This document shows, piece after piece, positions 9,800 to 19,899 of a stretch of 22,752 nucleotides of DNA (position 1 is its first letter; every line of letters starts with the position of its first letter). Source of the stretch: Chromera velia (taxonomy: Eukaryota; Sar; Chromeraceae). The notes beneath the pieces were generated by a model. The model searched no databases. It saw nothing but the letters and a program-made list of their open reading frames with translations, and was not told the origin of the DNA. The stretch covers positions 12,501 through 35,252 of the forward strand of contig JAHBMJ010005765.1 of assembly GCA_018398765.1 (NCBI GenBank). Direction: 5' to 3'. The position numbers and the translations under genes were made by a program.

Positions 9800-10525
9800 A
9801 GTAAAGTCAGACCCGGTTAGGAAGTGCGTGACCGTGCGCGAATGCAAGCGACTGAGAGCAAAATACAAAACGTGCAATTGAGCTTAAAAAGTAATTCTTC
9901 ACATGCATGCAGAAAAATAAATGAAAGAGACTTAGATCGGAAAGAAATATTCAGAAGTACCAGGAGTGGGAATGGTGGACTGTCAGACTTACCTTCCTGT
10001 AGGTACCAGACTGATGTACTGACTGACTGAACTTATTGTCTCACCTTGTAGTAATATATTGCATTAGACCGTACGGGACGAAAGGGAGCCAGTAGACCAA
10101 ACTAGACTGGACGGGACACAAACTTCGATCTGGTGCTTAGACGGCAGGCACAAACCGTCGAGCTTGCAGGCTGTTCTTACTCTGGAGGAGGAGATCGGAC
10201 AGACTGGCGGCAGGGAACTCAAGGGGGAGGAAGGAGAAGGGGAAGAAAGGATCAGAGGGGACGCTGGTGTTGTGGAGACGAGACGATATTCCATCCATAC
10301 AGGAGGAAATCAAGACAGACTCTGCCGTCAGTAAGTCAATCGACCGATACTAACACTCTTTGGAACTGCTTCTCTTCTGCATTTTTTGCTTGCATCCTTC
10401 ATTGCCTGGCCCTAAGAAAGACTCACCCACTCAATAGAAAGGCCTTCTCAGACTGACAGACACTGGTTGGCCGTTGCATGCACTAAATTTTTCTTCCCTC
10501 ATAAGCCTATTCCTGTAGATTCAAG
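9800..10525. other. 5' flank / leader of the Copia element, no LTR recognised
   Basis: This should contain the 5' LTR and primer-binding site, but I found no stretch of 12 bases or more shared with 16560-17900 and no tRNA-iMet-type primer-binding site. A GTAAGT donor (10331-10336), a TACTAAC branch-like heptamer (10348-10354) and a CTGTAG acceptor (10513-10518) could define a leader intron ending 8 bases before the Gag ATG. The branch-to-acceptor distance is long, so this is weak. Short ACTGACTGACTGA repeats lie near 10017. Confidence 0.35.
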
Positions 10526-12445
10526 ATGGATGACAGAGAGACGGATGGAGAAGAGAAGAAGTCTCTATTCCCTCCCCTCATGGATGAGTGGATGTTCGAG
10601 CGCTACCAGAGGAGATGCTTTGTCAAGCGGGATGGTTTGGCAGCCTACCAAGCCATAGCAGACGATGACAGCAAGAGACTCTGGGAAATCGACCAGATCT
10701 TGAGTGCGTTGAAGTCTGCCCCGGATGAAAAACAGGCAGTAGGTAGAGTTATGAATAAGTGGTATGTGGGGGGGATTCAAGATGCCAACAGCCAGAACGA
10801 TTCCAAAGAATACTTAAAGCAGGTATGGGAAGCGGTGAGGTCCAACCGGAGCGTACCCATTCAGATGTAGAAGAAGAAGGTAACCAGAGCCCTCCAGGTA
10901 GTCGGCCAATACCCTGGTAAGGCTCTCTTTGTTGCAAAACCCAAGAAATTGATTACTGCCATGGAGAACCTTCTAGATCTGGTGGACATGTGCGGCTTCA
11001 CAGTAGCAGATGAGGATGCGGCGCGTTACACGTAGGATGGACTTTCCCAAAAGCTGGCCTCCTCACTCAGGACTGGACTCAAGGCGGATTACAATAAGTT
11101 TCAGCCCCTAATCAAGGCCATCCACGACAAGATCAATGAGCACGGCGAGGGGTGTTTTCTGAGTTGGGAGTCAGAGGCCGAGAGAGAGCAGAGAGAGAGA
11201 TCAGAACAGTTGAAGACAAACCTCACAACGACCACACAGCAGCAGCAGCAGAGCCCTCCGGGTCTCCTCATTTAGCAACAGGCGCTGAGGGACGAAATGC
11301 AGAATCAAATGCAAGCCTTTTATACAAGGCAAGCGGGTGTGCCTCCTAGGCTTCCCCAGAGACAAAGAGGAGGGTATGGAGGCTCCAATGCTGCCATAAG
11401 ACAACAACCCTGGCCCCGTCAGAGGCAGGAACCGCAATAACAATTCAACTAACAGCAGCAGTGGATGCAACAGCAGCAATACCCTCAACAGCCACCGCAG
11501 CAACATCTGAGACCCAGGAATGCTCCGCCTGCGCTCGGTGGGTGCCAAGACTGTGGGTATTATCGATCGCACCCGCCGCACGAGTGTTGGGCAGCAGACA
11601 ACACGTGCCCCAAGTGCGGAATGAGAGGGCACTATGCCTGCTACTGTAGGAATGAGAGGCAACTGCCTCCATGCCTCTCTTATGCCTCGAATGACCAACC
11701 GTCTGCACAGCAGCCAGAGAGCCTCCTCCAGAATTAACCCCAGCCTCAAGCCAACATGGTGTTGAAGCCCGTCCTGCCTTCTGGAATCAGTGGGAGATCG
11801 GGAGGAAAGGCGCATAGTGGATTGTCTTCATTGTTCGAAGAGTCTGATGATGATGCAAACGTGAAGTCAGATCCGTTCCTGGAGGCCTGGTTCACACAGC
11901 TCCTCCCTCCGATTCCCTCTCACTCACAGCAGCAACTAAGACTCACTACCAAAGACGAAGACACAGGAGACAAGGAGAAGATCACATCTGGGCCCCTTTA
12001 ACAGCAGCAGTAGGAGAAGACTACACTTGGGCCCCTTCAATAGCAGCAGTTTGACCCTCCAGAGGCGAAAATGACGTTCCGCAGCCACCCCACTGTGATC
12101 CAGCCAAACCAGATGAAGGCACAGAAGAACCAGTCCCAGTATGATGACCGCATATACACAGACTCCTGTGCTAGCGACACGATTCTGTGCAGGGACAGGA
12201 TCGAGCCGAGGAGGATTGTGTGGGAAAAATCAATCAAGCTCACCATAGGGGTGAGTGATGAGAGAGCAGAAGGGATTCGAATCAGGTCTTACGGAGTGGT
12301 ACGAATTGGGGGTGTGGACGAAATTATGGGGGCGTTGGATAAGGTTGATGTGATCTACTATCTCACCAAACCCGGGGAGAGAATGAAACATCTACTTCGC
12401 GGGAAAGGCCTGGTCCTTGATGATAGCCTCCCAGGCCCTTTCAGT
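10526..12445 (+). CDS. gag-pro: Copia Gag and protease region, nine in-frame TAA/TAG codons
   Basis: The ATG at 10526 sits in a good context (CAAGATGG). The frame then runs about 640 codons with no TGA. It is interrupted only by TAG at 10868, 11033, 11273, 12011 and 12041 and TAA at 11438, 11450, 11735 and 11999, most of them inside or beside Gln-rich runs. The N-terminal 200 residues are a helical Gag-like region. A Gln-rich segment follows, then two zinc knuckles. The first (11543-11587) is C-x2-C-x5-H-x4-C, slightly off consensus. The second (11606-11647) is a canonical C-x2-C-x4-H-x4-C with sequence CPKCGMRGHYACYC. These bind the element RNA inside the particle. The aspartic protease motif is TDSCASD at about 12158-12178, with Cys where Copia usually has Gly. 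The phase changes at the A6 tract 12446-12451. Under the standard code Gag would stop at residue 114, before any zinc knuckle. Confidence 0.88.
11975..12052 (+). repeat. 39-bp coding tandem duplication with TAA/CAA and CAG/TAG swaps
   Basis: Unit 1 (11975-12013) and unit 2 (12014-12052) both encode E-K-x-T-x-G-P-L followed by a four-codon glutamine block. In unit 1 the block is TAA CAG CAG CAG, and in unit 2 it is CAA TAG CAG CAG. TAA therefore aligns with CAA, and CAG with TAG, at equivalent positions of one recent duplication. Unit 1 then has a further TAG at 12011. Confidence 0.9.
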
Positions 12446-12446
12446 A

Positions 12447-14300
12447 AAAAAGAATTATGTGACAGTGACAGATGCAGATGAAGAGGGGAGAAGACTGAGG
12501 ATTACTTAGCCGTTTGGTGACAGAAGATCGAACCTCCCTTTTTTAGTCATGTATCCACTCTTATCTCCTTGTTTGCTTGCAATACCCACAGTAGAAGCAC
12601 ATGCTTTCGTCAAGAAGGTCCTCACCTGAAGGAAACAGAAGCAGGCAGGTGCAGATACCAACTACCGTCTACTTACCGATCCCACCAAGCTGAAGGCGTG
12701 GCATGTACAGTTTGGACACTGTGATCTCTCTCAACTGGTTGCTACCCTCAGAGAAAGGCAGGTAAGCATGAAGGAGGAGGTGAGGAAGAAGGTGTGGAGG
12801 GAGTGTGAGCTGTGTGAGGACAGAAATGCAGTCAACAAAACACCGCATGCAGTGTCTGGGAGAAGAGAGAAGGAAGCGAAAGAGTACGGGCAGCTGGCCT
12901 ATTATGATATTGGGCAGCTCGTTGGGTACCCATTCTCAGTGATTGTCGAAATCATGCACAGCAGGGAGATTGATATGATGGGGCTCAATGCAAAGAGTGA
13001 CGTGATGGATCACTGTGTCCGTTTCAACGCACAGAACAGACTCCTGCTCCCCAAACCCTACAGACAGATCGTCACAATGAGGTCTGACAATGAAAATGTC
13101 CTCAGGTCGGCAAAGATGAAGGCGACCACGCCTTACACCCACTTCGACGAGAGTACGAAGTATCATTCCCCATCTCAAGGACCCGTAGAAGCAGCAGTAA
13201 AGATGATCAAACGACTGGCCAGGATCATGATGAAGGAGAAAGGGTGGCCCCTTGCTGTGCTTCCTCACTTGTGGGAAGGACTGGCCAAGACCTACATGGC
13301 TCTTAGACTACACATGAACGAGCTTGGCACCTCCCCGTACTACAAGAAGAATGGTCAGCACCCGCCCCTTAAATTCATGTGTGGGGACAAGGTGATTTTC
13401 ACCCCTCACAGAGCAAAAACAGCCAAGAAGACAGAAGCAGGTAAAAGCGGGTGGTATATCTCCCGACCTTCTCCGCATGCAGTGAGAGTGTTAGAGATCT
13501 GGAGTGAAGGTCCGAACGACTTCACAGTCCAGACAGTCCACCCTGTAAACGTCTATCAGTCTCGCAAGGGCACTCTAGCCACGTGGGGCTATGAGGGGGT
13601 AGATAAGGCCACCCGACTTCTGCTTGTAGGAGTCATAGACACAGGCCTTGAGCCGCAGGCAGAGGAGGGAGTGTGGGTGAGCCCAAAAGCACAAGAAAGA
13701 GAGGGAAAAGAGAATGCCGAGCAGTTGAAAGAAGAGAAGAGAGGAATGGAGAAGGGGGAAGATGAAGACTCCAGTGACTCGAGCGATGACGACTTCCTAC
13801 TTCTGTTGCAGGCAGCAAATACGAAGAGAGGGAGTGCGCATGCGCAACAGCCACCTGCGGCCGTGGCAGCACCAAGGGTGCAGCCGCAAGCGGCAGCAGC
13901 AGCACAAGGCGGGCAGGTGCAAGGACCCACACCACCACCGAGTCTGCTTCCTCAGCAGAGGGCTGCTGCGGCGATCCGATCATCAGCCGGTCAGCAAAGT
14001 GTCAGAGTGGAAAGAAGCTCTGAATCGGTCAGTCTGCAGAAACAGATGTTGTCACCTCCCTGTGAACGAAGTGAGTCAGTGAGTCATGAACAAGAGAAAG
14101 AAAAGGAGGCAAGGCAGGCAACAGGTGGAGAACGAAAAGGAGAAAATGCCATGTCCTCAGGAAGAAATGAAGAGTTAATCAGTCTCTCGAAACAAACGAT
14201 TTCTTCTCCTGTGCTGCGACTCTCTGTGCTTTTTACCAGTCAGCGAGACCTAGCAACAGGATCAAGAGAAGAGAGATCGAGAGGCCGACAAGTCAAATGA
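12447..14300 (+). CDS. int: Copia integrase region
   Basis: This phase continues the protease-to-integrase region (KKNYVTVTDADEEG) after the A6 shift. It carries a TAG at 12507 (Gln) and a TGA at 12627, the only internal TGA of the element. The pre-integrase zinc finger is WHVQFGH at about 12699-12719 with C-E-L-C at about 12806-12817 (HHCC). The catalytic core has D in YYDIGQ, D in MRSDNE and E in QGPVEAAVKM. Counted from the ATG at 12768 these are D47, D107 and E141, a D,D-34-E triad. A GKSGWYISRP segment and VHPVNVYQS follow. After about residue 290 the protein becomes a Lys/Glu/Ser/Gln-rich linker with a poly-Ala/Gln stretch, typical of the integrase-RT junction. The frame ends with TGA at 14298, but the reading probably switches phase before that. 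Integrase inserts the cDNA into chromosomes. Confidence 0.85.
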
Positions 14301-16557
14301 AGGAGAGTCTCACAAGGTAATGGGAAAGAATGATGAGTGTGGAGGAGAGGAAAGAGACAGAGGAGGAAACGGAAGCAACCAGGAGAGAGGCCAGACAGGT
14401 GCGTCTACATCTAGCCAGGCATTAGGCACATGGTCCGCGTAAGCGGCAAAATCCACAGGACATGTACAGGCAAAAGCGTCAGCCCCAAGTCCCTCCGGAG
14501 CGAGTGGAGTGGAAGGAAGAGTCGAGAGCGATGGGGCAGGAGCCCTCCAAACTGACGAAACAGGCAGACGCCCCTCGGGGGGTACGAGTGCGTCAGACAC
14601 AGGGGAGAGAGAGAAACGGGAGAGAGGAAAGGCACCCCAGGTAATGGGCAGACAGCAACAGTTAGGGGGGAGGAGAACGCCCTCTATCGCACAAGGGGTG
14701 ACGATAAAGGGCATGGCGGGGAGAAAGGAGAAGGAGAAGGAGAGAGAGCAAACAGGAAGAGCCCCGCAGAACAATGCCACGATGTTCAGAAGTGGTGTGT
14801 CTCTCAGACCTGCCACCAGGGGGGAGATCGAGTCAGGCAGGTTCAAGAAGTCAAGGTTGAATAAATTCTGTGAACTGTTGGAGAACGGGGTATTTAGTGA
14901 AAGAGTGACGAGGCAGGAAGTGGTGGCTGTCACCAACATGGGGGAGTATGCAGGAGTGAAGAAGAAACCGGGGGGTGAAGAGAAAGAGAAAGACAGAATG
15001 GTGATCAAAGGAGGGGCAGACCCACGGGTGTACAATATATATGCAGGGGTTCTTGCTCAGCAGTCTCTCCTGACTTGTTTCCCCTACATGATCACAATAA
15101 GGAAAGTGATCTACTCTGTCGATGTTGTCAAAGCATTCCAGCAGATCGAAGACAGGCATAAACATAGTCTCGGGGTCTTGGGTGTCCGAATCCCTGCCGG
15201 CCTCCCTGAATTTCCCGTAGAGAATCCGTTTCCCGAGAAGTATGATGACGACCAGTGGTTGGGGCTCAGAAGAAAAGCGGCCGTGCTTATTCTGGGGGCA
15301 ATCCACTGCTTAGAGAAGGCACACTATGGAGGAAGGCATGCAGGAAATCTGTTTGTGTTCTCTCTGCAGTTCGAGCTACAAAAAGACGGTGAGTACACAT
15401 TGGTGGAGGAGGCAGTACTGGTAAGGAGAGAGGGGGCTGGTCGTGATGGAATAAAGAATGGGGTCCCATGCAAGAGGGGGGCAGCGTCAGAAGTCCTAGT
15501 GCATTATGTAGACAACATTCAGGGAGCAGGGGCGAAGATGCTGACCATCCTCACCCAACTAGGGAAAAACATAAAGCTAGGCCCCATAGGAGAGTTGGGG
15601 GAAGGAGGAAGCGACCAATTCGTAGGCATCGACATGGAGAGGGAAGGGGGAAAGCTGTGTCTCTTCAAGAAGACATATCTGAAAGACATAGAAATAGAGA
15701 AGATCCTGCAGAGAGCAGGGAGGAGAAGGGTGACTGTGGACGAATCAATGATGGAACCGCCGAAAGAGGGAGAAGTAGACACCAGCCTGACAGAAGAGTA
15801 TGGGGTAGCATGTGGAATTCTAGGGTGGGCTGCATCGTTCTTTTGGAAGCGCAGAGTCTTCTATGATGAATTGTAGCGATTCATCCGCACCCCCACACGC
15901 AGACACCTGCAAAACGCAGGCCTCGTCATCTCTAGAATGCAGCAGGAGAAGGAGAGAATCGAAATCCGCCCTCTCCTCCCAGAAGGCAGAGCAGTCCATT
16001 TCTATTCGGATGCCTCTAGGAAGCCGAAGACGAAAGAGGTCAGGAAGGGGACTGTAAGGTTTTAGGGGGATGAAACGTGGAGCCACGAGAAGGGGGACGA
16101 ATAGAACTCAGTGCTGTTTAAGACAGCAAGGTCAACAAAACTCTATGACCACCCGTACTCAGCAGAGAGGGAAGCCCTCAAACAGACAGTGAGGGAAGCG
16201 TGGCGACCATGCTACCTCATAGACGAATTGACGGGCAAATTCCCAAGGGTCTGTTTCTATCTAGACTCGAAAGGTGTCTATGACAGCCTGCGGTCCGGCA
16301 AGTGCACAGCCAAGCCAGAGCTGCAGAAAGAGCTCGACTATGTGATCCAGGGGATGAAAAGGATGGGGGTCACCGTGGACATGCTGAGGGACGTCGTATG
16401 GACACCTCATGAGTTGAACCGAGCCCACTGGCTGACCAAACCGATTTGGTGGTAAGGAAGGGGAATAGAAAAGAAGGGAGAAAAGAATGGGGATGAGGGA
16501 TACTGCGCATTGAGAAAGGAATCTGAACAAATGGAGGCAACATGCAGCTACTGCTGA
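14301..16557 (+). CDS. pol: Copia reverse transcriptase and RNase H
   Basis: The phase is open from the linker to TGA at 16555-16557, with TAA at 14440 and 16453 and TAG at 15874, 16063 and 16102 read as Gln. RT begins near 14800. YSVDVVKAFQQ (15115-15147) holds the first catalytic Asp (15121). HYVDNIQGAG (about 15502-15531) is the YVDD box with Asn as its last residue (AAC at 15514). FVGIDME and LCLFKKTYLKDI match the Copia connection. GVACGILGWAASF precedes RNase H. RNase H has HFYSDASRK (about 15996-16022), then SAEREAL, YLDSKGVYDS and LNRAHWLTKP, covering D, E, D and the terminal LTKP box. The junction Y-D-E-L-TAG-R-F-I-R-T is uninterrupted if TAG is Gln. The standard code would remove RNase H altogether. 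The YVDN change would be expected to weaken polymerase activity. Confidence 0.88.
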
Positions 16558-16890
16558 ACATGGGACCACTGCCCTAACTCTCCTCTGTATCTCTCTCCTC
16601 CGACATGTACGGAAGTGACGGCGTGTATGGATGGGGGTAGACATGCTGAGGGACGTCGTGTGGACACCTCGTGAGTTGAACCGAGCCGACTGGCTGACCA
16701 AACCGATTTGGTGGTAAGGAGGGGGAATGGGAAAGAAGGGAGAAAAGAATGGGGATGAGGGATACTGCGCATTGAGAAAGGAATCTGAACAAATGGAGGC
16801 AACATGCAGCTGCTGTTGAACACGGGACCACTGCCCTAACTCTCTTCTGTACCTCTCTCCTCCGACATGCACGGAAGTGACGGTGTGCAT
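16361..16890 (+). repeat. tandem duplication of the Copia 3' coding end (about 262 bp unit)
   Basis: Copy 1 is 16361-16628 and copy 2 is 16629-16890. ATGCTGAGGG at 16381 recurs at 16643, and TACTGCGCATTGAG at 16501 recurs at 16763, both with an offset of 262. The unit contains the final RNase H codons (DMLRDVVWTP to LTKPIWW), the in-frame TAA and the closing TGA. The copies differ at about 15 sites plus a 6-base deletion at the start of copy 2. The coding motif, the TAA and the TGA are all preserved in copy 2. Confidence 0.92.
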
Positions 16891-17260
16891 CTCGACTCCA
16901 CCTGAACGTGCGACTGCGTCTCACTCAAAATCCATCTCTCTCCCTCCTCTGAACCCTTTTTTCGTCCATTCTCTTATCTTTCTCAATCTCTATCCCATCT
17001 CAGTCTGCGCGTGAACAGAAAAGATTGATGAATCAAACGGTATCCATGCTCAGAGTCAAATGGAAGTCACTTGATCCCCTTCTTGTTTATCGCTGAACGA
17101 CATGCCTGAATGAATGTTTCCGCTCTGCAAACTGGGGGATCGGGAGACAGAGAAGCGGGAGACAAGGGGAACACGATGGGGAATGAATTTGAGAAGAGCA
17201 ACAGGCAGCTCCGAAAGATAAGGGAAGGAAGGGATAAGGCAACGAAAGAAGGAAAGTCAG
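16891..17260. other. 3' flank of the Copia element
   Basis: No gene and no recognisable 3' LTR were found. It begins pyrimidine-rich (CTCTCTCCCTCCTCTG) and becomes purine-rich after about 17140. Confidence 0.4.
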
Positions 17261-17400
17261 ACTAGTCAATCAACAAGAGGAAGTGCCTCGAACATCTGCA
17301 GATGTAAAATGAAAAAAAAAAAGAAAGAGATTAGTCAAATAACCAGAGGGAAAGCCTCAGACATCAGAAGATGTTAACGAAAGAAAAAAAAAAAAAGAGA
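17261..17400. repeat. 70-bp tandem duplication
   Basis: A unit starting ACTAGTCAAT at 17261 is repeated from TTAGTCAAAT at 17331. Shared elements in order are AGTCAA, CAGAGG-like, GCCTC, ACATC, AGATGT and a final A-rich run with GAAAGA. Identity is roughly 75 percent. Confidence 0.65.
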
Positions 17401-17760
17401 AGAAGGAGAAGAAGAAGAGGGAGGGAAAGGCCGAAGAGGAGAAAGAAAAGAAAGAAAGAGAGCAAGAGGCGGAAGAGAAAACGAAGAGAAAAAAAGAAAA
17501 AAAAATAATAGAACAAGAAGAGGGACAAAAAGAAAAAGATGAAGGAAGAAAACAACAAAATAAATGAAAAGAAGACGTAAATGAGCAAGGAGGAAGAAAT
17601 GAAAAAAAAAAGAGGAAAGAGCGAAATCCGAAGGCGAAAACACACACTCATAGACAGGATAAGCAAGGCAATCACACAGGGAAAGAAAAGAGCCAGAAAG
17701 CAAATGCGAAAAGAACAAAAGAGGGGAAAGAGATAAAAAGGAAAAACAAGCACAACCAGA
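17380..17760 (+). repeat. long purine-rich strand (polypurine tract)
   Basis: Nearly every base on the plus strand is A or G for about 380 bp, in irregular GAA, GAAA and GGA patterns. The large Phe/Leu/Ser-rich minus-strand frames here reflect this composition. The asymmetry could support triplex or R-loop formation. It is not a simple microsatellite. Confidence 0.75.
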
Positions 17761-17899
17761 TGCATACAGGTAGGCAATCTCGCACACAAAGTCGACATGG
17801 AGAGACAGCAACCCCGAGAAGAAGTGAATGTGAGCAAAACCTGGAGGGGGAGTGATGGCAACGCCAACCTGACGGGGGCAGGTTGAACAGTCACTGCGA

Positions 17900-18410
17900 A
17901 GCCACAGTCAATTAGTGTTACCTTAGAAATCGCATTACTTCAGACAGCTGTAACGTATGTCCTAACCGTCTCCGCACTATGCTAGTAGGCGGCAGCACTG
18001 TGTTCAGTGGAAGAGCAGTCCTTCTACTCAAAATCTTACATGCCTGTATCTCAGTACGCATGTATAGATAGACGGATGCATGCCAATTCGATGCCAAATA
18101 CACGTACAACGCGAAAAATCAATAAATCTTGGCATGGCTCAAACACCACCCTGTAAACGATCGGTCGTGCGCACAATTTAAAATCGTCCTGGCACAAGCC
18201 GCAGTACCAATGCGCATACTCTCAATCCTGACATGCCAGACAAGCAACCGCAATTCCAACACACAACATCATGCGCGACCCCCCCCTTCGGTCTCGCCAC
18301 TGTCTTTTTTCTATCGCTTCTGGCTCTCTGTGCTATGTAAAAGAGACGTTCGATCGAAGATCAATAGGACAAAAAGAATCGAAATAAGGAAGATACACAT
18401 GTAAACATAT
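17900..18410. other. 3' flank / untranslated tail of the Penelope-like element
   Basis: No gene is supported on either strand. On the minus strand it follows the TGA of the RT ORF and should contain the element's 3' UTR. No poly-A tail, microsatellite boundary or hammerhead core could be identified, so the 3' limit is undetermined. Confidence 0.35.
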
Positions 18411-19899
18411 TCAATACATCGTTGGCCTAAAGCGCTCCAGAAACGCAATCTCATTCAACCATCCTTCAATCAGATCCGTGCTGGCTGTACGGACCAAAAC
18501 ACACAAATATTGTTCCTTGAGGAAATTAAAAGGCCATCGCAAGGACAGCAATTCAACGAACATTAATAACAACTCCCTTACTATCAAACAGGTGGGTAGA
18601 TTTGCGGATAAAAGCATTCTTGTAATGTGACCGCATATCAGACCTGAACGCGCAGAGCGGCTGACCATACACGCATTCCTATGAACGAACCGGGGATGCA
18701 AATGAACAGAAAAATGTAACGACAAGTCACTTCCATGTGGAGTTTCCAAAGACCCATCGATGAAAGGGGAAAAAACAGATCTGTTCGGATTCTTTGGAGA
18801 GAACAGAACAACTTCTGGGGCACTCTCGAGAGTGAAAAGAGAGAGACCCAAAACCTCCTTCCCACACTGTCTTTCCAAAACACATGTACCATGGTAGAAA
18901 TCATAGTGCTGTAGTGAAAGCATAAAAGGATCGTTTCCAAGAAAATTGGGAGCAACAGAACGAGCCATCAACGTCCGATCATCCATGTATCGCCTCATGA
19001 ACCACTTAGAGGACTGCCATGAAGTGACATTCAGGAGAAGTGCTTTCTGATATTCCTTCTATGCAGCATAAAAACGCACGCCCCCAGGTGAACACGGGCT
19101 CCCTTGCGGGAATCCCTCCACCTGAGCAACCCTCTCCCCCAACACCCGGATAGTATTTGAATTAAAGTCAACTCTAATTAAATCACACAACAAACTTAAC
19201 GGAATACAGGTAGCATGTGCATGGTTTGCGTGTGTAGAGAGGAAAACCTCTTGTTTCTTCTTCACACACCTTGTGAGCCACGCCTCCCCGACAGCAGGGC
19301 CCGCATTCTTTATGAAAACAGACCCCCCCTTTCTCAGCACAGCAAAACGATACCTGGAAGAAGAAGAAAGAAAGCAAACCAAAGCATCGAGAGAAGACAA
19401 AAAGTCAGCTCGGGATAAAGACGGAAAGTACGCCTTAATGTCATCCACCGCAATTGCAACCGAACCTATTGGCCAGCTCGGTAAGGCACGCATAGACGAC
19501 GCCCTGTCTGCAACCCGTCCGAACCCAACGTTGAAGTCACCCAACATTTCTTGAAACTGGAAAACAGAATTCAAATCACAATGTGGTGCAAAAAATTTTA
19601 AGAGTCCGTTAAGAACCTTGCAGAAAAAAGAAAAGACCCCCTTCCAACAGTGTTTTGCATATGAAACCAACTGCTTGAATTTTAATGCATCCCACCCGCC
19701 CACAACCAAACCATCGGACCCCCATGACTTCCTCTTTGGCCATAAAATCCCCGTCCCAAACTCATGTCGTGTTCTGCTAGGAATCGCAAACTGCGCCATG
19801 AATGTCTTCATTGGGACAGACCACAAAGATGGATCAAACAACAGAGACTCACGATCAGCGATTTGTGTTGGAGTAAGTCGAACATACGCATACACGCAA
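18411..19899 (-). CDS. Penelope-like reverse transcriptase, core domain
   Basis: One phase runs from about 19900 to TGA at 18411-18413, with a single TAG at 19059-19061 read as Gln. RT motifs appear in order. [13 protein letters not shown] (about 19448-19410) contains the first catalytic Asp. [11 protein letters not shown] follows just before the [16 protein letters not shown] (18998-18960) is the catalytic YMDD box. A thumb-like region follows with [13 protein letters not shown] and a C-terminal aromatic/Leu pattern. The TAG lies between the QGSP and YMDD motifs, so translation through it is essential for a functional enzyme. About 90 residues between WPKRKSW and VDDIKAY are more than ordinary Penelope RTs need and fit the insertion-in-fingers domain. 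The enzyme copies element RNA at the nicked target. Confidence 0.85.

Larger units (their letters stand above)
10526..16890 (+). mobile_element. Ty1/Copia-type retrotransposon (LTRs not identified)
   Basis: The domain order Gag, protease, integrase, reverse transcriptase, RNase H is diagnostic of Copia (Pseudoviridae-like) elements, because Gypsy elements place integrase last. The reading spans three phases: 10526-12445, 12447-14297 and about 14300-16557. The phase changes lie in an A6 tract near 12446 and somewhere in the low-complexity linker around 14220-14300. In-frame TAA/TAG codons occur throughout and read as Gln. Internal TGA occurs once (12627). The end is duplicated in tandem at 16629-16890. 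The copy is probably inactive because of the frameshifts, the TGA and an altered RT active site. Confidence 0.92.

Noticed and set aside
10868-16455. In-frame TAA/TAG as ordinary pseudogene decay or RIP-type C-to-T mutation at CpA
   Set aside because: RIP would also hit TpG on the coding strand (TGG and other codons) and leave the element AT-rich and CpA-poor. Here CAG/CAA codons are abundant, Trp codons are intact and composition is balanced. Random decay would also give TGA about as often as TAG, but one TGA is seen against 15 TAR, and TAR/CAR swaps run both ways in the 39-bp duplication.
17364-17894. Minus-strand Phe/Leu-rich frame of 176 codons resembling a membrane protein
   Set aside because: It is a by-product of a polypurine tract. 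No helix boundaries, loops or conserved residues are visible.
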